This document shows positions 1 through 5,052 of a DNA stretch of 5,505 nucleotides, in pieces. Each line of letters begins with the position of its first letter. The first letter of the stretch is position 1. The translations under genes were made by a program, and so were the position numbers. Source of the stretch: an uncultured Lachnospiraceae bacterium (lineage in GTDB: Bacteria; Bacillota_A; Clostridia; Lachnospirales; Lachnospiraceae); contig CAJKKX010000185.1 of NCBI GenBank assembly GCA_905200565.1, forward strand, positions 1 through 5,505. Reading direction: 5' to 3'. The notes under the pieces are model-generated. The model was given only the letters and a program-made list of their open reading frames with translations. It was not told where the DNA came from and ran no database searches.

Positions 1-84
1 TTGTGGAACTTCAACAACTGCCCCCAACATAGAAGTCAATATCAGTAATTGAAGAATATATGCTCTTCTATCCTTTCCATTCAT
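1..84 (-). CDS. Partial frame after nadC, possible NiaR repressor start
   Basis: A minus-strand frame begins with ATG 15 bases after the nadC stop and stays open to the window edge for 28 codons. An AAAGG stretch about 10 bases upstream can serve as ribosome binding site. The first residues, MNGKDRRAYILQLL, resemble the N-terminus of NiaR (YrxA), the niacin-responsive repressor often encoded beside nadABC in Firmicutes. The following in-frame residues (ILTSMLG, then AVVEVPQ) do not fit the winged-helix pattern. In the next frame, after a run of five G at 21-25, the reading QLLKFH plus K or N fits the family stretch just before VSRQ. So this may be niaR with a frameshift, real or a sequencing error. 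Alternatively the frame is correct and encodes an unrelated hydrophobic N-terminus, such as a membrane protein. Only the resemblance and position support NiaR; the rest lies outside the window. Confidence 0.4.
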   Translation of the reverse strand, partial: MNGKDRRAYILQLLILTSMLGAVVEVPQ

Positions 85-99
85 TCCATATCAACCTTT

Positions 100-957
100 C
101 TATTCCACAGGATGCAGGTTTTTCAGAGAAATATCAAGAATCGGCGCAGAATGTGTCAATGCTCCGCTGGAGATAAAGTCTACGCCCATATCGGAAAGTG
201 CGGCAATGTTTTCTTTCGTCACATTGCCGGATACCTCTACCTGCGCACGTCCATTGATATATTCTACCGCCTGCCGCATCTGTTCGTGATTCATATTGTC
301 CAACATGATAATATCTGCTCCGGCTTCTACGGCCTCCTTCACCATATCCAGATTTTCCACTTCCACCTCTATCTTCCGTACAAAGGAAGCATATTCCCTT
401 GCCATTTCCACAGCTTTCTTCACACTTCCGGCCGCACCGATATGGTTGTCCTTCAACATAACCCCGTCTGACAGATTCAGACGGTGATTGTTCCCACCGC
501 CAATGCGCACCGCATATTTTTCAAACACCCGGTTATTCGGCGTCGTTTTTCTCGTGTCCAGAAGCCGGGTCTTTGTTCCTTTTAAATAAGCGGCCACTTC
601 ATTTGTATAAGTAGCGACCCCGCTCATACGTTGCAAATAATTCAGCGCTGTCCGCTCTCCGGATAAGATCACACGGATGTCCCCGTACACTTTTCCCAGA
701 AGCTGCCCTTTCTTTACCTGTTCTCCTTCCGCCGCGAAAAACTCTACCTTCGTCTTTTCATCCAGAAGTGTAAAGACCCTTTCAAAAACCTGAAGTCCAC
801 AGATCACGCCATCCTGCTTACAGACCAGGTCTGCCTCTCCCGCTTTTGATTCTGGCATTACGCTGTTCGTCGATACATCCTCACTTGTAATATCTTCCCG
901 CAATGCACTCAAAATCAGCGGGTCTACATTTAATTTCATGGTAATTGGATCAAACAT
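100..957 (-). CDS. nadC: Nicotinate-nucleotide pyrophosphorylase (carboxylating), quinolinate phosphoribosyltransferase
   Basis: This cytoplasmic enzyme joins quinolinate to phosphoribosyl pyrophosphate, releasing CO2 and pyrophosphate, to give nicotinate mononucleotide; it is the third step of de novo NAD synthesis. The protein has 285 residues, normal for the family. An N-terminal open sandwich domain (about 1-110) is followed by an alpha/beta barrel. Visible hallmarks are ERTALNYLQRMSG (101-113), DTRKTTP (134-140), YAVRIGGGNNHR (148-159), LKDNH (168-172), the EVEVE strand (198-202), IMLDN (217-221), VSGN (242-245) and SSGALTHS (263-270). These supply the basic and acidic residues that hold quinolinate and the phosphoribosyl donor. 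The ATG at 957 was chosen because GAGGAAAGAAAGAG precedes it and gives the usual length. A frame start at 1041 would add 28 lysine-rich residues lying inside nadB, and the next ATG (939) has no ribosome site. It overlaps the nadB stop by 8 bases, so translation is probably coupled. No terminator follows within the window. Confidence 0.96.
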   Translation of the reverse strand: MFDPITMKLNVDPLILSALREDITSEDVSTNSVMPESKAGEADLVCKQDGVICGLQVFERVFTLLDEKTKVEFFAAEGEQVKKGQLLGKVYGDIRVILSGERTALNYLQRMSGVATYTNEVAAYLKGTKTRLLDTRKTTPNNRVFEKYAVRIGGGNNHRLNLSDGVMLKDNHIGAAGSVKKAVEMAREYASFVRKIEVEVENLDMVKEAVEAGADIIMLDNMNHEQMRQAVEYINGRAQVEVSGNVTKENIAALSDMGVDFISSGALTHSAPILDISLKNLHPVE

Positions 958-2245
958 CTCTTTCTTTCCTCGCTTTCCTGATTTCTGACCAGACAATTTC
1001 TTTATATTCTTCTGCCAACGCCCCGCTGTCCGCATATTCATACAGCGGCATTCCTATATCCGGAATTTTCTCTTTCACTTCCTGATAAGTTCCCATAATA
1101 TCTTCTGCCGCTCTCCCTGCAAATACCAGACTCTCCAATAAAGAATTGCTCGCCAGACGGTTTTTCCCATGTACCCCGTTGCAGGCCGTCTCACCCGCCG
1201 CATAAAGCCTTTCCATCGAAGTCCTGCCCTGATGGTCCACCCGGATTCCTCCCATGAAATAATGTTGGGCAGGCACGACCGGAATACACTCTCTGGTTAC
1301 ATCATACCCCATTTCCTGACAATGCGCTACTATATTTGGAAAATGATGGAAAAGTTTTTCTTTCGGTATGACCCGAAGATCCTCCCACACATACTCCGTA
1401 CCGTCTTTTTCCATCTGCCTGTAGATCGCTTCCGTCAGACAATCTCTGGGTAAAAGTTCATTCACAAACCGTTTTCCGTCTTTTCCATAAAGCTTTGCAC
1501 CCTCTCCCCGTACCGACTCTGAGATCAGAAAACTTCTGTCCTCTTCCTTATCCGAATATAGCGTCGTCGGATGAATCTGTATGTAATCCATATCTTTCAG
1601 CTCAATTCCGTGCTTTGCCGCAACCGCAGCTCCGTCTCCGGTCAGGTGGCGGAAATTCGTAGAATGTTGGTAAAGTCCTCCAATCCCCCCGGTCGCCAGC
1701 ACCGTATAATCCGCATATATTGTCTGAATCGTTCCGTCGGCAAAGCGGGCGATCGCTCCATAGCATACATTATCTTTGCACAGAATATCCTTCATTTCTG
1801 TATATTCCATTAACGTAATATTCTCTCTGTTCTGTGCCTGAGCCAGCAGCTTTCTCGTAATCTCTTTTCCGGTAATATCTTCATGAAACAAGATTCGTTT
1901 ATCGGAATGCGCTCCTTCCCGTGTGAACGCAAAGCTCCCATCCACTTCCCGCTGAAACTCCACGCCATACTTCACAAGCTCCTCTACGACTCTTGCCGAG
2001 GAACGTATCATAATCTCCACGGAATCCCTGTCATTCTCATAATGCCCGGCCTTCATCGTATCCTCAAAATATGCTTCATAGTCTGAATCATCCTTCAGCA
2101 TACACATTCCCCCCTGGGCCAAAAAGGAATCGCTGCTCTCCAGATCTGATTTCGTAATGATCGTAACCTTTTTCTCTTTGTCCAGATGAAGCGCACAATA
2201 TAAGCCTGCACATCCGCATCCGACAATTAAAACATCTGTCTTCAT
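950..2245 (-). CDS. nadB: L-aspartate oxidase (short form)
   Basis: This FAD enzyme oxidises L-aspartate to iminoaspartate, the first step of de novo NAD synthesis; in anaerobes fumarate is the likely electron acceptor (family knowledge). The 431-residue product belongs to the succinate dehydrogenase/fumarate reductase flavoprotein group. The dinucleotide motif GCGCAG is at 9-14 and the flavin-contact stretch SFLAQGG at 40-46. Residues matching the E. coli active-site set are E110 (TREG), H225 (IHPTT), R267 (LPRD), H328 (AQHYFMGG) and R363 (KNRLASNSLLES). The chain stops about 50 residues after the last FAD motif, so most of the C-terminal helical region of the roughly 540-residue E. coli protein is absent. 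From memory, such short forms are usual in Clostridia. A GTG at 2248 directly precedes the ATG at 2245; the ATG is preferred for its 7-base spacing from AGG. It is co-transcribed with nadC and divergent from nadA, whose enzyme consumes its unstable product. Confidence 0.96.
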   Translation of the reverse strand: MKTDVLIVGCGCAGLYCALHLDKEKKVTIITKSDLESSDSFLAQGGMCMLKDDSDYEAYFEDTMKAGHYENDRDSVEIMIRSSARVVEELVKYGVEFQREVDGSFAFTREGAHSDKRILFHEDITGKEITRKLLAQAQNRENITLMEYTEMKDILCKDNVCYGAIARFADGTIQTIYADYTVLATGGIGGLYQHSTNFRHLTGDGAAVAAKHGIELKDMDYIQIHPTTLYSDKEEDRSFLISESVRGEGAKLYGKDGKRFVNELLPRDCLTEAIYRQMEKDGTEYVWEDLRVIPKEKLFHHFPNIVAHCQEMGYDVTRECIPVVPAQHYFMGGIRVDHQGRTSMERLYAAGETACNGVHGKNRLASNSLLESLVFAGRAAEDIMGTYQEVKEKIPDIGMPLYEYADSGALAEEYKEIVWSEIRKARKERDV

Positions 2246-2250
2246 CACAT

Positions 2251-2255
2251 TTCCT
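2251..2255 (-). promoter_or_regulatory. nadB ribosome binding site
   Basis: On the minus strand AGGAA lies before GTGATG. The spacing from AGG is 4 bases to the GTG (2248) and 7 to the ATG (2245). This favours the ATG as the nadB start, although the GTG in the same frame would add only one residue. Confidence 0.6.
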
Positions 2256-2295
2256 GCTTTCCTGTCATTTTTTCATAGGTTCTTTGCTACACCTG

Positions 2296-2324
2296 AGTAT
2301 AGCACAAGTTTTTACATCCGACAA
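2296..2324 (-). promoter_or_regulatory. nadBC promoter
   Basis: Read on the minus strand, TTGTCG (2324-2319) serves as a -35 box, with 4 of 6 bases matching TTGACA. A 17-base spacer separates it from TATACT (2301-2296). The bases TGC just before the -10 form an extended -10 (TGnTATACT), which can offset the weak -35. Transcription would start near 2289, leaving a leader of about 44 bases before nadB. The -35 box overlaps the first operator-like repeat, so a protein bound there should block this promoter. Confidence 0.6.
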
Positions 2325-2333
2325 GACACCTGT
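2320..2333. promoter_or_regulatory. Putative NiaR operator, nadBC side
   Basis: GACAAGACACCTGT is repeated with three changes at 2355-2368, 35 bases away. Its core ACA-CC-TGT is a small hyphenated palindrome, of the kind I recall for NiaR (YrxA) operators; that link is from memory. It covers the -35 box of the nadBC promoter. What is seen is the repeat and the overlap; binding by NiaR is inferred from the genes it flanks. Confidence 0.5.
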
Positions 2334-2354
2334 TTTACAGTTGCATTTACATAT

Positions 2355-2368
2355 GACTTGACACCCGT
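2355..2368. promoter_or_regulatory. Putative NiaR operator, nadA side
   Basis: GACTTGACACCCGT is the second copy of the 14-base repeat; it matches the first copy at 11 of 14 positions. It covers the TTGACA -35 box of the nadA promoter. It also sits within the wider inverted arms TGAC (2354-2357) and GTCA (2367-2370). Part of the resemblance could come from the -35 consensus itself, so this copy is less certain alone than as one of a pair. Confidence 0.45.
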
Positions 2369-2386
2369 CATTCTCTTCTATATAAT
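2358..2386 (+). promoter_or_regulatory. nadA promoter, consensus sigma-A
   Basis: TTGACA (2358-2363), a 17-base spacer and TATAAT (2381-2386) make an exact consensus housekeeping promoter. Transcription should start near 2393, giving a leader of about 26 bases that contains the GGAG ribosome site (2405-2408). Such a strong promoter would need repression when niacin is available, which fits the operator-like repeat over its -35 box. Confidence 0.9.
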
Positions 2387-2418
2387 AGAGAAAAAATTTA
2401 CTTTGGAGATAAAGTTAA

Positions 2419-3339
2419 ATGTATACAACAAAAACACTTCAGGATGAAATCCTGCGATTAAAAAAAGAAAAAAACATCTGCATACTCGCACACGCTTACC
2501 AGAGCCATGACATCTGGGAAGTAGCCGATTATGTAGGAGATTCTTATGGTTTGAGTCTGGAAGCCGCGAAATCCGAGGCTGATACCGTACTGATGTGCGG
2601 CGTGCGCTTTATGGCAGAAACGGTCAAGATTCTTTCTCCCGAAAAGAAGGTTCTGCTGTCTCATCCACAGGCTGACTGCCCGATGGCAAGGCAGATGAAT
2701 ACCGAACAGATCCGGCAGTTAAAAGAGCAGTATCCAGACTACGCCGTCGTAGCTTATATTAACACCACTGCCGAATTAAAGACTCTCTGCGATACCTGCG
2801 TCACTTCGTCCTCCGCCGTAAATGTCATTCGGAACATGAATACCGAAAATATCCTCTTTATTCCAGACTGTAATCTGGGACAGTGGGTAGCGGATCAGGT
2901 ACCGGACAAGAATCTAAAACTTGTACAAGGCGGCTGTCCAACCCATGTAAGGGTTTCTCTTCAGGACGTGGAAAAAGCAAGAGCGCTGCATCCGCAGGCA
3001 AGTCTGCTGGTTCACCCCGAATGCCTTCCAGAAGTATCTGCCGCAGCCGACTACGTAGGCAGCACCACCGGCATTATGGACTTTGCAAAAGCCAGCAAAG
3101 AAAACGAATTTATCATCGGCACAGAAAACAGCATCGTACAGCATTTACAGTTTCTGTGCCCTGACAAGAAATTCTACCCGCTGTCCAAAGACTGCGTCTG
3201 TCATAACATGAAGCTGACGACTCTTTCTGATGTTTATGGATGTCTGAACGGTTCCGCCGGAGAAGAGATCTTATTGTCTGATGAAGTCATGGAAAAATCA
3301 AGAAAATGTCTTGACACGATGCTTATCCTCGGAAAATAG
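2419..3339 (+). CDS. nadA: Quinolinate synthase A (4Fe-4S)
   Basis: NadA condenses iminoaspartate from NadB with dihydroxyacetone phosphate to form quinolinate, using an oxygen-sensitive 4Fe-4S cluster as Lewis acid. The 306-residue product is of the compact length seen in many bacteria and archaea. It is built of three similar domains. Cluster ligands by family alignment are C87 (QADCPMA), C173 (GGCPTH) and C261 (CVCHNMK); their spacing matches known NadA proteins. Substrate residues include H25 and Y27 (HAYQ), N115 (YINTTAE), the TSSSA loop (129-133), the PDCNLG segment (149-154), and H199 and E201 (HPEC). The ATG at 2419 has GGAG ten bases upstream. It is divergent from nadBC rather than in one operon with them, and a strong terminator follows it. 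Codons 14-19 contain two runs of seven A, noted separately. Ten further cysteines besides the ligands are present. Confidence 0.97.
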   Translation: MYTTKTLQDEILRLKKEKNICILAHAYQSHDIWEVADYVGDSYGLSLEAAKSEADTVLMCGVRFMAETVKILSPEKKVLLSHPQADCPMARQMNTEQIRQLKEQYPDYAVVAYINTTAELKTLCDTCVTSSSAVNVIRNMNTENILFIPDCNLGQWVADQVPDKNLKLVQGGCPTHVRVSLQDVEKARALHPQASLLVHPECLPEVSAAADYVGSTTGIMDFAKASKENEFIIGTENSIVQHLQFLCPDKKFYPLSKDCVCHNMKLTTLSDVYGCLNGSAGEEILLSDEVMEKSRKCLDTMLILGK

Positions 3340-3350
3340 TGATTTTTCAT

Positions 3351-3399
3351 AAAAGGAAACGGTGCGCCGCAAAATGCGGGGCATAGTTTCCTTTTTTTT
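3351..3399 (+). terminator. Intrinsic terminator of nadA
   Basis: GGAAAC (3355-3360) pairs with GTTTCC (3386-3391), extended by AAAA against the first T residues. Inside, TGCGCCGC (3363-3370) pairs with GCGGGGCA (3376-3383) with one mismatch, around an AAAAT loop. GG and TA form a small internal loop between the two stems. Eight T follow (3392-3399). The left flank has only a short T run on the other strand, so it should work mainly in the nadA direction. Confidence 0.93.
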
Positions 3400-3404
3400 G
3401 TATA

Positions 3405-3413
3405 TGATATAGT
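3405..3413 (+). promoter_or_regulatory. Possible extended -10 promoter for the YlmC-type gene
   Basis: TGATATAGT is an extended -10 element (TGn plus TATAGT) six bases after the terminator T run. No good -35 box is seen at 16-18 bases upstream, where the terminator stem lies. Transcription would start near 3420, about 16 bases before the ATG. Confidence 0.4.
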
Positions 3414-3435
3414 AATTTCACGAATCGAGGTTCTT

Positions 3436-3696
3436 ATGCGTATCTGCGATCTCCGTCAAAAAGAAGTTATCAATATCTGTACCTGCCGCTCCATCGGATG
3501 CGTAAACGACGTGGACATTGACCCCTGCACCGGCTGCATCCTCGCCCTGATTGTTCCGGGTCCGGGAAAGCTGTGTTCCTTTCTTGGGCGTGATACGGAA
3601 TTTATTATTCCCTGGAAATGTGTCAAACAGATCGGAGCCGATATTATTCTGGTAGAAATCGACGAGGACGAATGTAAAAAGAAATGTGACGGATAA
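3436..3696 (+). CDS. YlmC/YmxH-family PRC-barrel protein, cysteine-rich
   Basis: The 86-residue product matches the YlmC/YmxH family, small single PRC-barrel proteins linked to sporulation in Firmicutes; their molecular role is not known. Family features are the N-terminal MRICDLRQKEVINI strand, a central GCILALIVPGP strand and turn (33-43), FLGRDTEFIIPWKCVKQIG (49-67) and the closing strand DIILVEI (69-75). The length is typical. GAGG five bases before the ATG gives a clear ribosome site. The protein is odd in holding ten cysteines (4, 15, 17, 22, 31, 34, 47, 62, 80, 84), including CTC and CTGC pairs, more than the Bacillus relatives I recall. It has no signal peptide or membrane segment, so it should be cytosolic. 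It stands alone after the nadA terminator, and no terminator separates it from galK. Family assignment is firm; the function and the meaning of the cysteines are open. Confidence 0.88.
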   Translation: MRICDLRQKEVINICTCRSIGCVNDVDIDPCTGCILALIVPGPGKLCSFLGRDTEFIIPWKCVKQIGADIILVEIDEDECKKKCDG

Positions 3697-3742
3697 TGCA
3701 CAAAATCAAGGCATGGAATTCGTCAAAACTGACAATCAGCTC

Positions 3743-3770
3743 TTTACAATCCACCCAAATATGGTATCAT
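3743..3770 (+). promoter_or_regulatory. galK promoter
   Basis: TTTACA (3743-3748, 5 of 6 bases of the -35 consensus), a 16-base spacer and TATCAT (3765-3770) preceded by TGG form an extended -10 promoter. AT-rich TATTATATA follows and could offer an alternative -10. Transcription would start near 3777, leaving a leader of about 69 bases. No clear cre site or LacI-type operator is visible around it. Confidence 0.6.
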
Positions 3771-3781
3771 ATTATATAGAA

Positions 3782-3804
3782 ATGTTTTCCGATCAGGAAA
3801 GCAT
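3782..3804 (+). other. Hairpin in the galK leader
   Basis: ATGTTTTCC (3782-3790) pairs with GGAAAGCAT (3796-3804) as nine base pairs, including one G-U, around a GATCA loop. It would sit at the very 5' end of the galK transcript. It is AT-rich and is not followed by a proper U run, so it is more likely a message-protecting hairpin than a terminator. It may also have no function. Confidence 0.4.
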
Positions 3805-3845
3805 GGTTCTGTTTTGAAATCTTATAAAGGTAAAGGAGACACAAC

Positions 3846-5012
3846 ATGAAAGAACAGATATTAAAAAAATTTAAAGAGCTTTTCGGAAGTGAAGGCGACG
3901 TCCGCACCTATTTCGCTCCGGGGCGTGTAAATCTGATCGGAGAGCATACCGATTACAATGGCGGTCACGTATTCCCATGTGCTCTCACCATTGGCACCTA
4001 CGCTGCTGCCAGAAAACGTCAGGATAAAAATTTGCGTTTCTATTCTATGAATTTTGAGCGCCAGGGTGTGATCGAAACCAGTCTTACCGCGATGGCTCCC
4101 GGAAAAGAAACCACCTGGACCGCTTATCCGAAAGGCGTCATGTGGGCGTTCGAACAGCGCGGCATGGAAATCCCAAATGGTCTTGATATTATCATTTACG
4201 GCAATATTCCAAACGGCTCCGGTCTTTCCTCCTCCGCATCTCTGGAAGTTCTGACCGGTTACATATTAAAAGACATGTTTGGTTTCGATGTGACCAATCA
4301 GGATCTTGCATTGATCGGTCAGTATTCTGAAAACCACTATAACAGCGTGAACTGTGGTATTATGGATCAGTTCGCCATCGCTATGGGAAAGAAAGATCAT
4401 GCGATTTTCCTTGATACGAGTAACCTGGAATTCCAGTATGCCCCGATTCATCTGGAAGGCTCCAAGATCGTTATTGCATGCAGCAATAAAAAACGCGGAC
4501 TTGGCGACTCCAAATACAACGAAAGACGCTCTGAATGTGAAACAGCTCTCGCCGAGCTTCAAAAAGTTGTAAAAATCGATAATCTTGGACAGCTTACCGA
4601 GGAACAGTTTGAAGAGTATAAGGGTGCGATTGCCGACGAAGTCCGCGTAAGGCGCGCAAAACACGCCGTGTACGAGAACCAGAGAACGCTTCGTGCAGTA
4701 GACGCCCTGAAAGAAAACAACATCAAACTTTTCGGGCAACTAATGAACGCTTCCCATGTTTCCTTAAGAGATGACTACGAAGTAACCGGCATCGAGCTGG
4801 ATACCCTGGTAGAAGAATCCTGGAAGCAGCCGGGCGTCATCGGTTCCCGTATGACCGGCGCAGGCTTCGGCGGATGGACCGTCAGCATCGTAAAAACAGA
4901 AGATATTGACAACTTCATCGCAAAAGTAGGCGCAGCTTACAAAGAAAAAATCGGCTATGCCGCAGACTTCTACGTCGTAGACATCGGAGACGGCGCAGGC
5001 GTATTAAAATAA
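3846..5012 (+). CDS. galK: Galactokinase
   Basis: GalK phosphorylates alpha-D-galactose with ATP to galactose 1-phosphate, the first committed step of the Leloir pathway, in the cytoplasm. The 388-residue product has the normal length and the three GHMP-kinase motifs. PGRVNLIGEHTDYNGG (25-40) is the galactokinase signature that binds the sugar. PNGSGLSSSAS (122-132) is the ATP phosphate loop, and GSRMTGAGFGGW (333-344) is the third motif. R27 and D174 (GIMDQF) match the catalytic arginine and aspartate. The third motif ends in tryptophan where many homologues have cysteine. AAAGGAG seven bases before the ATG is an excellent ribosome site. galT follows after 40 bases with no terminator, so the two form an operon whose products act in sequence. 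The gene seems to have its own promoter, although read-through from the upstream YlmC-type gene is possible. No frameshift or missing key residue was seen. Confidence 0.97.
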   Translation: MKEQILKKFKELFGSEGDVRTYFAPGRVNLIGEHTDYNGGHVFPCALTIGTYAAARKRQDKNLRFYSMNFERQGVIETSLTAMAPGKETTWTAYPKGVMWAFEQRGMEIPNGLDIIIYGNIPNGSGLSSSASLEVLTGYILKDMFGFDVTNQDLALIGQYSENHYNSVNCGIMDQFAIAMGKKDHAIFLDTSNLEFQYAPIHLEGSKIVIACSNKKRGLGDSKYNERRSECETALAELQKVVKIDNLGQLTEEQFEEYKGAIADEVRVRRAKHAVYENQRTLRAVDALKENNIKLFGQLMNASHVSLRDDYEVTGIELDTLVEESWKQPGVIGSRMTGAGFGGWTVSIVKTEDIDNFIAKVGAAYKEKIGYAADFYVVDIGDGAGVLK

Positions 5013-5038
5013 GAAATAAAAAAGCTGGATCGGCAGCA

Positions 5039-5044
5039 GGGAGG
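5039..5044 (+). promoter_or_regulatory. galT ribosome binding site
   Basis: GGGAGG ends eight bases before the GTG at 5053. This strong site, together with the N-terminal match to the family, decides in favour of a GTG start; no ATG in this frame occurs before codon 35. Confidence 0.8.
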
Positions 5045-5052
5045 AAGCTACA

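Noticed and set aside
49..471. 140-codon plus-strand frame antisense to nadC
   Set aside because: Composition is histidine- and phenylalanine-rich, as expected for an antisense shadow of nadC; it has no family resemblance.
958..1041. N-terminal extension of nadC by 28 residues (MNMRTAGRWQ...)
   Set aside because: It lies inside nadB in another frame and is lysine- and arginine-rich. It has no family match, and the ATG at 957 has a ribosome site and gives the usual length.
3714..3727. cre-like catabolite site before galK (TGGAATTCGTCAAA)
   Set aside because: The central CG is misplaced and several consensus positions fail; the match is no better than chance.
3782..3815. Attenuator or riboswitch in the galK leader
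   Set aside because: The hairpin is AT-rich, only a TTTT follows at a distance, and no alternative pairing or known riboswitch core is visible.
4266..4739. 157-codon minus-strand frame inside galK
   Set aside because: It is fully antisense to a clearly coding galactokinase and resembles nothing known; the phenylalanine- and cysteine-rich composition is typical of a shadow.
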